The notes beneath the pieces are model-generated. The model saw only the letters and a program-made list of their open reading frames with translations, was not told the origin of the DNA and ran no database searches. A stretch of 64,000 nucleotides of DNA. It comes from Nematostella vectensis (lineage: Eukaryota > Cnidaria > Anthozoa > Actiniaria > Edwardsiidae). This document shows positions 1 to 11,566 of this stretch, one piece after another. A program made the position numbers and the translations under genes. The stretch spans positions 6,331,519 through 6,395,518 of the forward strand of contig NC_064036.1 of the NCBI RefSeq assembly GCF_932526225.1, read 5' to 3'. Position 1 is the first letter of the stretch. Each line of letters begins with the position of its first letter.

Positions 1-15
1 TAAGTGCGAATAAAA

Positions 16-3000
16 CTACGGAAGCCCATGAGGGCCACTCAAGGTTTTCGTTAACAACATCTCACCTTTCGGTCACGACTTTGAACTATTTGCGTCACGA
101 CAACTCACTTTGATTGTCACGACAAAGCACTATTTTATTATCGCTTAAAACATTGCAGATTTAGTTCACCATATCGCACTTTGTGTCTCAAAACATCGCA
201 CTTTGTGTCTTAAAAAACTCATCATTTTTCTTTGCTTAAAACATTTCAGTATATCGTTCACGACATTCAACTTTGTGCTTATAACATAGCACTATTTGTC
301 TATTGCATAAAATATTTGACTTTGTGCTTTATAACATGGGACTTTGTGTCTTAAAAAATCTCGCGATTTGCCGAATGCGCAAATCATTTCAGATTTTGTC
401 TATTGCATAAAATATTTAACTTAACATGGTACTTTGTGTCTTTAAAAATCTCGCGATTTACCGAATGCGCAAATCATTTCAGGTTTTGTCTATTGCATAA
501 AATATTTAACTTTGTGCTTTATAACATGGTACTTTGTGTCTTGAAAAATATCGCGATTTGCCGAATGGCCAAATAATTTCAGTTTTTGTGTATGCATAAA
601 ATATTTAACTTTGTGCTTTATAACATGGTACTTTGGGATCAAAGGCTGAACTGGTTGAGAGCTCGCTCGAGCTTTATTCAGTGTTCTACAGACGCAGGTA
701 CCTCTAGCTCGCCTTCGGGACTACGGCCCCAATGATAACTCTACATCGGAAGCCTCTCCTCCAAACGATAAATCACTGCATTTGACTTTGTTTACAACTT
801 AGGCGGCTCATCGTATTAATACTAAGAATATCTAACTTTTTTGACAATCATTTACAGCATTCCATAATATTTTAGGCAACGACTCACAATAGGTCGCAAT
901 GCTGAACTTTTTGCTTTGTCTTATCAACAATGCTATTTATTTCACTGAGCTTTATGGCTTATAATCTTGGTTTAATATTTATATTTACATATATATCTCA
1001 ATTTAAGCTCAGGTTTTCGCAATTACGTTTCTAGTCTATTCGCAAAGCATGCTGGTCTATGTAGAAAAAAAACTCACTTTTTGCAAACGCACTTTGTGCT
1101 TCACGAGATTGCACTTTTTGCGTTACGACATTGGACTTTTTGCACAACGACATGTGACTATTTGTCACACACGATTGGATGTTTAGGCTTGCGTCATGGC
1201 ACATTATGCAAATCGCCAACAACATCTGACTCTTGGCGTCACGACATGAGACAATTTGCTTTAAAACATTTCAGTTTTTGTCTATTTCATAAAATATTTA
1301 ACTTTGTGTCTTAAAAAATCTCGCGATTTACCGAATGCGCAAATAATTTCAGGTTTTGTCTATTGCATAAAATATTTAACTTTGTGCTTTATAACATGGT
1401 ACCTTGTGTCTTGAAAAATATCGCGATTTGCCGAATGGCCAAATAATTTCAGTTTTTGTCTATGCATAAAATATTTAACTTTGTGCTTTATAACATGGTA
1501 CTTTGGGATTAAAGGCTGAACTGGTTGAGAGCTCGCTCGAGCTTTATTCAGTGTTCTACAGACGCAGGTACCTCTAGCTCGCCTTCGGGACTAAGGCCCC
1601 AATGATAATACATCGGAAGCCTCTCCTCCAAACGATAAATCACGGCATTTGACTTTGTTTATAACTTAGGCGGCTCATCGTATTAATACTAAGAATATCT
1701 AACTTTTTTGACAATCATTTACAGCATTCCATAATATTTTAGGCAACGACTCACAATAGGTCGCAATGCTGAACTTTTTGCTTTGTCTTATCAACAATGC
1801 TATTTATTTCACTGAGCTTTATGGCTTATAATCTTGGTTTAATATTTATATTTACATATATATCTCAATTTAAGCTCAGGTTTTCGCAATTACGTTTCTA
1901 GTCTATTCGCAAAGCATGCTGGTCTATGTAGAAAAAAAACTCACTTTTTGCAAACGCACTTTGTGCTTCACGAGATTGCACTTTTTGCGTTACGACATTG
2001 GACTTTTTGCACAACGACATGTGACTATTTGTCACACACGATTGGATGTTTAGGCTTGCGTCATGGCACATTATGCAAATCGCCAACAACATCTGACTCT
2101 TGGCGTCACGACATGAGACAATTTGCTTTAAAACATTTCAGTTTTTGTCTATTTCATAAAATATTCAACTTTGTGTCTTAAAAAATCTCGCGATTTACCG
2201 AATGCGCAAATAATTTCAGGTTTTGTCTATTGCATAAAATATTTAACTTTGTGCTTTATAACATGGTACCTTGTGTCTTGAAAAATATCGCGATTTGCCG
2301 AATGGCCAAATAATTTCAGTTTTTGTCTATGCATAAAATATTTAACTTTGTGCTTTATAACATGGTACTTTGGGATTAAAGGCTGAACTGGTTGAGAGCT
2401 CGCTCGAGCTTTATTTAGTGTTCTACAGATGCAGGTACCTCTAGCTCGCCTTCGGGACTAAGGCCCCAATGATAATACATCGGAAGCCTCTCCTCCAAAC
2501 GATAAATCACTGCATTTGACTTTGTTTATAACTTAGGCGGCTCATCGTATTAATACTAAGAATATCTAACTTTTTTGACAATCATTTACAGCATTCCATA
2601 ATATCTTAGGCAACGACTCACAATAGGTCGCAATGCTGAACTTTTTGCTTTGTCTTATCAACAATGCTATTTATTTCACTGAGCTTTATGGCTTATAATC
2701 TTGGTTTAATATTTATATTTACATATATATCTCAATTTAAGCTCAGGTTTTCGCAATTACGTTTCTAGTCTATTCGCAAAGCATGCTGGTCTATGTAGAA
2801 AAAAACTCACTTTTTGCAAACGCACTTTGTGCTTCACGAGATTGCACTTTTTGCGTTACGACATTGGACTTTTTGCACAACGACATGTGACTATTTGTCA
2901 CACACGATTGGATGTTTAGGCTTGCCTCATGGCACATTATGCAAATCGCCAACAACATCTGACTCTTGGCGTCACGACATGAGACAATTTGCTTCAAAAC

Positions 3001-5195
3001 ATTTCAGTTTTTGTCTATTGCATAAAATATTCAACTTTGTGTCTTAAAAAATCTCGCGATTTACCGAATGCGCAAATCATTTCAGGTTTTGTCTATTGCA
3101 TAAAATATTTAACTTTGTGCTTTATAACATGGTGCTTCGTGTCTTAAAAAATATCGCGATTTGCCGCCGGCAAAGTACCATGTTATGAAGCACAAAGTTA
3201 AATATTTAATGCACAGACAAAAACTGGAATGATCTGCGCATTCGGCAAATCGCGAGATTTTTTTAGACACAAAGTTGAATATTTTATGCAATAGACATAG
3301 AGTCATGGCACATTATGCAAATCGCCAACAACATCTGACTCTTGGCGTCACGACATGAGACAATTTGCTTCAAAACATTTCAGTTTTTGTCTATTGCATA
3401 AAATATTCAACTTTGTGTCTAAAAAAATCTCGCGATTTACCGAATGCGCAAATCATTTCAGGTTTTGTCTATTGCATAAAATATTTAACTTTGTGCTTTA
3501 TAACATGGTATTTCGTGTCTTAAAAAATATCGCGATTTGCCGCCGGCAAAGTACCATGTTATGAAGCACAAAGTTAAATATTTAATGCACAGACAAAAAC
3601 TGGAATGATCTGCGCATTCGGCAAATCGCGAGATTTTTTTAGACACAAAGTTGAATATTTTATGCAATAGACATAGAGTCAGATGTTGTTGGCGATTTGC
3701 ATAATGTGCCATGACGCAAGCCTAAACATCCAATCGTGTGTGACAAATAGTCACATGTCGTTGTGCAAAAAGTCCAATGTCGTAACGCAAAAAGTGCAAT
3801 CTCGTGAAGCACAAAGTGCGTTTGCAAAAAGTGAGTTTTTTTCTACATAGACCAGCATGCTTTGAGAATAGACTAGAAACGTAATTGCGAAAACCTGAGC
3901 TTAAATTGAGATATATATGTAAATATAAATATTAAACCAAGATTATAAGCCATAAAGCTCAGTGAAATAAATAGCATTGTTGATAAGACAAAGCAAAAAG
4001 TTCAGCATTGCGACCTATTGTGAGTCGTTGCCTAAGATATTATGGAATGCTGTAAATGATTGTCAAAAAAGTTAGATATTCTTAGTATTAATACGATGAG
4101 CCGCCTAAGTTATAAACAAAGTCAAATGCCGTGATTTATCGTTTGGAGGAGAGGCTTCCGATGTATTATCATTGGGGCCTTAGTCCCGAAGGCGAGCTAG
4201 AGGTACCTGCGTCTGTAGAACACTGAATAAAGCTCGAGCGAGCACTCAACCAGTTCAGCCTTTGATCCCGTATCGCTAAGGATCCTTTTCCTCGGCCTAT
4301 CCTGAAGTTCTGTTTAGTTTTTAGTCCTTGTAGGGAGCTCACAGTGCATTTGTATAGAATCCAGTTATTTGATAATTCTCTTCAAATTTGTGAAATGAAG
4401 TTCTAAAGCACAAAGTTAAATATTTTATGCATAGACAAAAACTGAAATAATTTGGCCATTTGGCAAATCGCGATATTTTTTAAGACACGAAGTACCGTGT
4501 TATGAAGCACAAAGTCAAATATTTTATGCACAGACAAAAACTGGAATGATTTGCGCATTCGGAAAATCGCGAGATTTTTTAAGACACAAAGTACCATGTT
4601 ATGAAGCACAAAATTAAATATTATATGCAATAGACAAAACCTGAAATGATTTGCGCATTCGGTAAATCGCGAGATTTTTTAAGACACAAAGTCCCATGTT
4701 ATGAAGCACAAAGTTAAATATTTAATGCACAGACAAAAACTGGAATGATCTGCGCATTCGGCAAATCGCGAGATTTTTTTAGACACAAAGTTGAATATTT
4801 TATGCAATAGACAAAACCTGAAATAATTTGGGCATTCGGCAAATCGCTAGGTTTTTTAAGACACAGTCCCATGTTATAAAGCACAAAGTCAAATATTTTA
4901 TGCAATAGACAAATAGTGCTATGTTATAAGCACAAAGTTGAATGTCGTGAACGATATACTGAAATGTTTTAAGCAAAGGCAAAATGATGAGTTTTTTAAG
5001 ACACAAAGTGCGATGTTTTGAGACACAAAGTGCGATATTGTGAACTAAACCTGCAATGTTTTAAGCGATAATCAAATAGTGCTTTGTCGTGACACTCAAA
5101 GTGAGTTGTCGTGACGCAAATAGTTCAAAGTCGTGACCGAAAGGTGAGATGTTGTTAACGAAAACCTTGAGTGGCCCTCATGGGCTTCCGTATTT
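16..5195. mobile_element. Giant foldback (inverted-repeat) element
   Basis: The two ends are long inverted copies. The left begins ACGGAAGCCCATGAGGG at about 18, and its reverse complement closes the element near 5192. Outer arms are arrays of short degenerate repeats around the words CACTTTGTG, CACGACA and AAAACAT. The arms meet in two nearby palindrome centres, near 3165 and 3545 (GCCGGC core). Inside, a block of about 867 bp is repeated directly in the left arm and occurs once inverted in the right arm (about 3670-4265). No transposase-like reading frame was seen; the open frames inside are low-complexity by-products of the repeats. This fits a non-autonomous foldback transposon. The superfamily is unknown and target-site duplications are not clear. 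Confidence 0.75.
631..3170 (+). repeat. Direct tandem copies of a ~867-bp block
   Basis: The word CTTTGGGAT followed by AAAGGCTGAACTGG recurs near 631, 1501 and 2368. The intervening sequences are almost identical, differing by a few substitutions and small indels. Each block contains the same marker words, such as GGTACCTCTAGCTCGCC. An inverted copy lies in the opposite arm at about 3670-4265. The near-identity points to recent amplification or gene conversion. Confidence 0.85.
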
Positions 5196-5229
5196 TAATA
5201 CGCCAGGTTGGAACTGTGGAACTGTGACC

Positions 5230-5334
5230 AAGGCATAACTACTACACTTTCTATGAATCGTTCAGGATTTTCTGTCAAATACCTAACCCCTATAGCTCTG
5301 ATCTCAGTATGGGTCACCATATAGCTGATGTTTT
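5230..5334 (-). repeat. Inverted near-identical copy of part of the Helitron-like OTU region
   Basis: The reverse complement of this 105-bp segment matches 6282-6386 of the OTU reading frame. I found one difference by eye (CCC against CAC near 6297). It lies between the right end of the foldback element and a run of short palindromes, and is bounded by two copies of ACGCCAGGTT (about 5200 and 5490). It is a fragment, not a gene. Confidence 0.85.
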
Positions 5335-5620
5335 AGCTCCCAGAAGGGAATAGTTTTTGCACTCCCTAAGGAGTTCAGTTATAGCTCCCATAAGGGAAAA
5401 GTTTTTGCACTCCCTAAGGAGTTTATTAGCTCCCAGTATGGGAATCATAGCTCCCCGAGGGGAATATAACTCTTGAAAAGAGTTAAATAACGCCAGGTTC
5501 TTGTTCATTGATCGGCCGCCATTGGGGAAGCGTTGTTGTTCTGCTGATACGAGTGCGGTTTTAAAAAACTGAACTCCTTAGGGAGTGCAAAAACTATTCC
5601 CTTCTGGGAGCTAAAACTGA
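5335..5620. repeat. Series of short palindromes plus a ~50-bp inverted repeat
   Basis: A run of compact hairpin words occurs one after another: CTCCCAGAAGGGA, CTCCCTAAGGAG, CTCCCATAAGGGA, CTCCCAGTATGGGA, CTCCCCGAGGGGA and ACTCTTGAAAAGAGTT. The first 50 bases or so (5335-5385) recur as a perfect reverse complement at 5569-5619. Short 3' hairpins are typical of Helitron ends, so these may be captured ends, but no clean CTRR terminus was identified. Confidence 0.7.
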
Positions 5621-6099
5621 ACTCAACACAGAGATAGACTGTCAACCCAGATATGTTATGGCACAAGGTATGTACAAGCAACGAAAGCATTTTTTCCTCG
5701 AAGTGCGTCCAAGAAGGCTGTGCCTGGTTCTAGAGAGCTTGAAACCACATGTACGACTAGTGCTGTAAATAGTCTGCATAAGCTTACTTATAAATCAAAC
5801 TCTAGCCGATTGCCATCAATAGCACATAGACAATCTCGATCAAGTTCCAAACGAATTCGGAGAATAAGAGATAGAGAACCATCTAGAATATCATTAGAAA
5901 AAATTCTGCATTTACTCAAGAAAAGAAAACTAAGAAGAAAGTAAAAGAAATTACTTCAAAGAATTGCACCTATTTCATCTGTTTTATATAATATTACTGC
6001 AAATTACAAGCAGTGGAAGTTGAGATACGTTAATAGACAAAACAGTTCCTATATTTACTACTTTATGACAATAAAAAAAGCAGCAGTGATTTATCGAAG

Positions 6100-6138
6100 G
6101 GAAATATTTTACTATCTGGTGACATAGAATTGAATCCT
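6100..6138 (+). other. 2A-type ribosome-skipping motif (GDIELNPGP)
   Basis: The frame that runs into the OTU domain reads LLSGDIELNPGP. This is a full match to the 2A consensus D(V/I)ExNPGP, at which the ribosome fails to join Gly to the final Pro and two separate proteins result. The frame is open upstream to a TAG at 6034-6036. 2A motifs are known from picornavirus-like viruses and from N-termini of some metazoan non-LTR retrotransposons. Here it precedes an OTU domain of a Helitron-like ORF. Activity is inferred only from the motif. Confidence 0.8.
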
Positions 6139-6861
6139 GGTCCAAACACAGATAATACAACCTTAACTACAGGGTTTTCATTAAGTAACCCTAATTTTGT
6201 ATTACGCTATAGATTATTAAGATATGGGTTAAGGCCATTAGATGTTGGTGGTGGGGTGATTGTTTTTTCAAGTCAATATCGCATCAGCTATATGGTGACA
6301 CATACTGAGATCAGAGCTATAGGGGTTAGGTATTTGACAGAAAATCCTGAACGATTCATAGAAAGTGTAGTAGTTATGCCTTGGTCACAGTATTTATCTA
6401 ATATGTCTCTTGAAGGCACATGGGCTGATAATATTATAATACAAGCAGTGGCTGATGCAATGAACTTAAAGATAAACATCATAGAATCAAGTCAAAATTT
6501 TGGAGAATTATCATTTATTGAATCTGCAAGTCATAATTTATTACAAAATGTGAGATCAATATTTATAGGACATGTAGGGGAGATGCATTATGTCTCAACG
6601 TGTCCTGCAGTTTCAATTCATCATGGTAATACAAGTGAATACATTGTTAATGAAATAGCAAACAGATCAGATAATATATCTTGTACATCTGACCTGGCTA
6701 ATAGTCAAAACTGTTCAAATGTCACTCTCAGGCATAACAGAAAAACTATGAAAGATCCAGAGAAAAGAGAAAAACAAAATGAGTACCAGACAAGTTTTAG
6801 GGCATCAACAGCATCACCAGAAAAAAGAGCAACAGCAACACTAGAGAAAAAAAAAACGTAA
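6139..6861 (+). pseudogene. OTU-domain segment with catalytic Cys out of frame
   Basis: The longest open piece of the transposon. It matches the OTU fold used by Helitron-linked proteases in words such as LRYRLLRYGLRPLDVGGG, TEIRAIGVRYL, NPERFIES, GTWADNIIIQAVADA and GHVGEMHYVST. The catalytic block is read in the wrong frame. At about 6253-6300 the main frame gives VIVFSSQYRISY, whereas the neighbouring frame gives the expected GDCFF and SHQLYGD words. Two nearby compensating indels therefore scramble about 17 residues without closing the ORF. The basic EYQ repeats follow, and then a frameshift in an A-run near 6847. The frame stays open but should lack protease activity. Confidence 0.7.
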
Positions 6862-8539
6862 TGAATACCAGAGAAATTATAGAGCATCTTTAACACCAGA
6901 GAAAAAGGGGAAGCATAATCAGTACTTAAGAAATTATAGAAGAAAAGCTCAAGAGAAAAGTAATAAGCATAATGAAAAAAAAAAATTATAAAGCATCTAA
7001 TTTCTCCATTGAATCATCAATTAAGAAATTCCATGATGCAGTGAACCAAGGTGCACTATATATTTGTACATGTTGTGATCAGATGTGGTATAAGCATAGT
7101 GTGAGTAATGTTGTTACACTCAGGCATTCCAATCCTAATATTGATAAATATCTTTATAATAAGAAGAGTGTTGATAACGGATTTGTAAAACATGTCGTAG
7201 CCATTTAATTAAAAATAAAATTCCACCATGTGCGGTAGCTAATGGTATGGTGTTTCCAGACAAACCAGATTTCTTTGATCTCAACGAGTTAGAATGTAGA
7301 TTACTAGCTCCTAGAATAGCATTCCAAAAATTAATGCAAGCTCCAAGAGGTAAAAAACTTAAGATACATGGCAATTTTGTAAATGTACCTGCCAATGTAA
7401 CTAATACAGTGAGCATATTACCACAGCTACAAAGTGAAGCTAGTACAATAAAAATCAATTTAAAACGAAAACTTCAATACAAAAGTGCTGCATTATCATT
7501 AAATGTTAGACCACATAAGGTAGTTCAAGCACTAAAATGGTTAATTGAAAATAGTTCTCTATACAAAGATGAGGGTGTAGTATTTGATAATGACTGGATT
7601 GATAAATACAGGTCAGAAATTACATTAATTGAAAGTGATGACAATGATACAAATAATACATCACAGTTAGAGTTTTTCAAACAAAGTGGAGATAATGATA
7701 TTCATTCTGATATATTTGACAACCAAGATTAATTCAATGATGAAGCACAAATACTTGCAGGCATTATGGATACTTTGTTCACAGCAACCGAGTTTTTTAG
7801 AAGATAATGAAAGACAAAATATTCTCAATATTGCTCCAGATGAAGGCAATACACCTTTGAGTGTTTTTAGAGATAAAAATTGTGAAGAATTGGCATATCC
7901 TGGTATATTTCTTGGACAAGCACGTCCAGAAACTGAGCAGCGATTAGTTAATTATAGTGATATATGCAAATCAGAATTGAGGAGGTCAGATAGATGAGCT
8001 GCAATATGTGTTGAAAATATTTTTTACAAAGCAAAAAAACTACAGATGAAAATTCTTTTAGGAAAGTCGCATGTTGCTTTTAAAAAATGCAAAGAAAATA
8101 GTAAGAATTTAAGTGCAGGACAACTGAAGCAGCAAAGGGCATTAGACAGGTTAATACGTCATGATGAAGGATACAGATTCCTAAATGCTTAACGCGGTTC
8201 TCCACCGTATTTTGAGAAAGCTAAGAAAGACTTGTTTGCGATGATAAGACAGCTAGGTCCTGCAACACTGTTCTTTAGTTTCTCCTCAGCAGAGACACAA
8301 TGGATTCATTTACTCACAATACTTGGTCAGCTTGTTGATAATAGGCAATATACGAATGAAGAACTAGAGAATCTTAATTGGGAGGACAAATGTCGGATAA
8401 TACAATGTGAACCTGTAACATGTGCCAGGCATTTTGACTATCAGGTTAATCAGTTTTTAACAAACTTCTTGCTGAGTTCTGCTCAACGTTTAGGTAAAAT
8501 ATCCGACTGGTTTTATTGTGTAGAATATCTTATAATATT

Positions 8540-8734
8540 CTACGAGCTATTGGGCAGGAGCGGAGAAGTCACGTGTGAAAGTGCGCGCGAAAGCAAGCAG
8601 GCAATATTTAAAGTTGCGAATGGCCATTTATGATTATAATGGATAGGGTAGGGTACAATATTTGTATAAATAAAAAAGGGAGGGCACGTGACTTCTTCGC
8701 TCCTGCCCAATAGCTCCTGCCCAATATCGTAGAA
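8540..8734. mobile_element. Small inverted-repeat element with DIRS-like inner sequence
   Basis: Left end GAGCTATTGGGCAGGAGC (8544) is matched by an inverted right end GCTCCTGCCCAATAGCTC (about 8699-8716). The repeat extends inward through GAGAAGTCACGTG, giving arms of about 30 bp, and the right arm carries an extra partial copy of its terminal words. Interior bases 8570-8610 (CACGTGTGAAAGTGCGCGCG and following) closely match the terminal region of the DIRS element next door (reverse complement of about 13195-13235). It interrupts the Helitron-like frame. Probably a non-autonomous relative of the DIRS element. Confidence 0.65.
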
Positions 8735-8934
8735 TTACAATCAAACTTCACCTTACAGGTAAGTCTTGTTTAATTTCTAAATTGTACTTCGCCATTGGTC
8801 AATAGTCGCTGCGAAGTCACGTGTGAGATTTTAAAGCAAATGGTCATGAGCAATTCTCAGTAAGGTTTTTATTATCACATTAAACATCAGAGCCCACTGC
8901 ATGTAACAGGTTAACACCAAAATTATCTGGCTCT

Positions 8935-10012
8935 TGGGTTATTGGTTAGTCATAGTATGTTCTGAAAGTTCCTACATTAGACCATCCTGCGGCATCCATT
9001 ATGGTCTTATGGATATGTTTGCAGTTTTCCCAGCTGACATTGATGCAGAACGTGTACTGTGGTCACTGTACTTATTGATGTTGATACCAGACTTTGCAAG
9101 AACTTTGTTAAGCCATCGACCGATAGTGTCAGTGGAAATTCGCTTATGGGGCTTTTGAAAGCTTATAAGGAAGCGAGAGTCGTTGCCCCTCAACAACTTT
9201 GTTCTTTCAACATATTCTTTGATGATAGTAACAACACATAATCGCTTGTCATTCTCATACGCTTTAAGTTCCAGGCGTCCGAAGTGTTTGGAAGGCATTG
9301 AGGATTTCAAAAGTTCCTGTATGTAAAATATACAATGTTTATCTGTTAAGTCCATTGTGGGTATATCCAATGCATGTAGAGTTTGGCAACGCTGGCCCGA
9401 CAATAAGGCAATTAACATTGTAGTCTTCATTGTCAGTTCCATAAGGGTTATTTTGTCTTGAGGGTGTAGGATCTTCAGGTAACTGAGAACAAGAGCAACA
9501 TCCCATATTTCCTTATATCTAGGGAATGTTGGGCGTGCATTATATACTCCTCTGACAAATCTTGTGACCAATGGGTTTGTTAAAAAAGTACCACCTTCAG
9601 GTGGGAATATAACTGAAGATAGTGCTGAACGAGCTGCATTGATAGCACTGTATTGTTGCTGTTCCTCGTACAAGACACCCAGGAAGTTCAGTCCATCAAT
9701 CACAAATGCCGAAAGTGGATTAATCTTCCGTTGACTACAGTAAACATTCCACCGTTTGAGATATGAGTGATACTGTTTCTGTGTTCCTGACCTCCATCCC
9801 TGGAGGATAACTTCGGAAGCTGATGCTGAAAGGCCTTGACTTGTGTGCAGTTCCCTGACAAGGGGCAAGCCAACAACTGTAGGGTCTTGTGGAGTGGATG
9901 TCTCAGCTCTGGACTGGGTGGTAAGTACAGGGTGTTCTTCTTTCTGGGTAAAATAATAGGTGGTTCTATAAGTAAACTTGCAAGAAATGGCCACCATGGT
10001 TGGGTCGGCCAA
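8935..10012 (-). pseudogene. DIRS tyrosine recombinase (broken near the 3' end)
   Basis: A 337-residue frame with the YR plan. The N-terminal SAM-like region contains GTQKQYHSYLKRW. The catalytic core has the first Arg in SGQRCQTLHALD and the H-x-x-R motif in DHSTRSASMSAG. The frame stops just after that at 8999. The expected nucleophile Tyr block (GWSNVGTFRTYYD) is present in another frame at about 8935-8985, so a small indel separates it from the rest. Such enzymes integrate the circular DIRS cDNA without target-site duplication. With the Tyr out of frame this copy should be inactive. Confidence 0.8.
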
Positions 10013-10054
10013 TGAGGGGCAACTAGGATACCAGTTGCCTGGTCCTCTAAAATT

Positions 10055-10852
10055 TTACCCAGAACTTTCTGAATAATGCTGAATGGGGGAAATGCATAAA
10101 AACACAGGTTTTTTCCAGGAGGTATGAAATGCATTCACAGCATATGCCCCTGGGTCAGGTTGATATGAGATATAGACTCTGCATTTAAAATTAAGCCTTG
10201 ATGCAAATAGATCAATGTCAGGCTTTATCTGAAGTTTAGCCACTGTGGCTGTATATATGTCAGTGTCTAAAGCCCACTCTGTTTCCCTTCTTTGCTTTCT
10301 AGACTCGCTATCTGCAGTAATATTTTCTTTTCCGGGAATATGAGCGACCGTTATCCAGGTAGCATGTTCAATGCACCAAGTCCAAATTTGTATCACAAGT
10401 GCATTTATCTCTCTAGAATGGCAGGTTCCCATTTGGTTGATACACGCTACAGCAATTGTATTATCAACAAAAATTTTTACACATTGTGTGAGAGACAATA
10501 TGTGAGAATGCTTGTAAAGCCAAAGAGACTGCCTTGATCTCAAGGTAGTTTATGTGGTATTCTGCTTCAGATAGGGTCCAGTTACGCCCGAGGGAGTATC
10601 CTGCACTGTGCACCCCCACCCCTTTTTTGAAGCATCAGTAGCCATAATAAGTTGTATCTCCCCATGGCGGACTGGTTTACATTCGTTCTCAACTGAACAT
10701 ATCCACCAATTAAAATCTTCTATTGCCTCTGGTGATAAGCTCATATGGCTGTCAAAATTACCCTTGTTAGTTTTAAGGGCCTGTGTTTTGTCCATCTCAA
10801 GATATCGGTAGTGTAATGGGCCATAAAGTATGCCTGGAAAGCTAGAAGTCAT
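10055..10852 (-). pseudogene. DIRS RT end and RNase H region
   Basis: Two overlapping frames show the RNase H start (ATDASKKGWGC, carrying the first catalytic Asp) and, downstream, FVDNTIAVACINQMG, AHIPGKENITADSESR and DIDLFASRLNFKC, all familiar from DIRS and Gypsy-like pol proteins. A frame break near 10545 separates the two. Upstream, at about 10855-10900, the sequence jumps from the RT words YTCFPNGLAFCPRK directly to a segment that normally lies after the RT palm. About 100 residues including the catalytic YxDD box are therefore missing. Confidence 0.75.
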
Positions 10853-10859
10853 CAGCCCC

Positions 10860-11427
10860 AGAACTTTTCTAGGGCAAAAAGCCAGGCCATTTGGAAAACA
10901 TGTGTACTGGTAAAGTTTACCACGCCAAGAAAACTTAAGAAATGTTTGATGTTAATAATATAATAGGCTCAGTCCACTGAGCACATGTAACAGTCAGGTT
11001 TCATCATGTCAATTGCTGTAGAGATAGTGTCCATTTTAAAATGGTGTCAAGTCACAAATTTGTTTAATTGTTTTAGATTGAGTATCATGCGTTTCGAACC
11101 ATCTGATTTGGGTCGCAAAAAGATAGGGGAGATAAATTCACCCTGTTCGTGACTAGTCTCTACTATGACACCTGATGCGACAAGGTTGTGCACCTCTGTG
11201 TCTATTAACTCTGCCTCACTTTCATGCCATGTTGGCTGAAAAGGGGGATTAGTTTGTTCAGGAATTGTGGTAAAATCGATGTGCTGTCCCGCCACAGTTT
11301 CCAAAATTTCTGGGTCAGAGGTAAGTGTTTTCCACACATTAATATAAAATGGAAGTTGGCCCGCTAGAAAATTTTTGGCTTTAAGCCTGTATACATCGAC
11401 AGGTACAAGGGACTCAAATTCGCTCAC
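10860..11427 (-). pseudogene. DIRS reverse transcriptase N-terminal part
   Basis: The frame at 11427-11047 carries the start of the RT domain: an acidic linker, then HESEAELIDTEVHNL, SPIFLRPKSDGSKRMILNL and KQLNKFV. After a stop near 11047 the reading resumes in the next pieces (FKMDTISTAIDMM at about 11040-10985, then FSWRGKLYQYTCFPNGLAFCPRK at about 10945-10870). A gap follows where the catalytic motif should be. A remnant, not functional. Confidence 0.75.
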
Positions 11428-11566
11428 CTTAGCCGACTGTAAAACAACATCTACGGAATCTAATTCCTTTGTTGTTGATCCGTGCGCTGTTTCGCGCGTG
11501 GGATGAATGGCGACTTGCCTTTGTTGTTCTGCCAGTTCTGCCGACCCTGAGCCGGCGGTGCTCGGG

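Larger units (their letters stand above)
5720..8540 (+). pseudogene. Decayed Helitron-like transposon: 2A motif, OTU domain and Rep-N region
   Basis: Several frames on one strand together resemble the N-terminal half of a Helitron replication protein. In order they show a basic N-terminal stretch (5720-5944), a 2A-type motif (about 6100-6138) and an OTU cysteine-protease domain (about 6200-6620) that keeps the histidine region (HYVST). Next come repeated EYQxxYRAS basic repeats (about 6740-7000), a CTCCDQ zinc-type motif (about 7065-7090), and the region before the HUH nuclease (7247-7732, 7738-7997, 8000-8520). That last part has the family words LNELE, LLAPR, MQAPRG and SAETQWIHLL. The reading is broken by many frameshifts and stops. 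It ends at DWFYxVEYL near 8525, just before the expected HUH motif, where a small inverted-repeat element is inserted. No helicase part is present, so the copy is dead. Family assignment is from memory of Helitron proteins. Confidence 0.75.

Noticed and set aside
1031-4905. Many 60-80 codon frames (for example FNFVS and LALRHW types)
   Set aside because: All lie in the arms of the foldback element, recur with its repeat units and resemble no protein.
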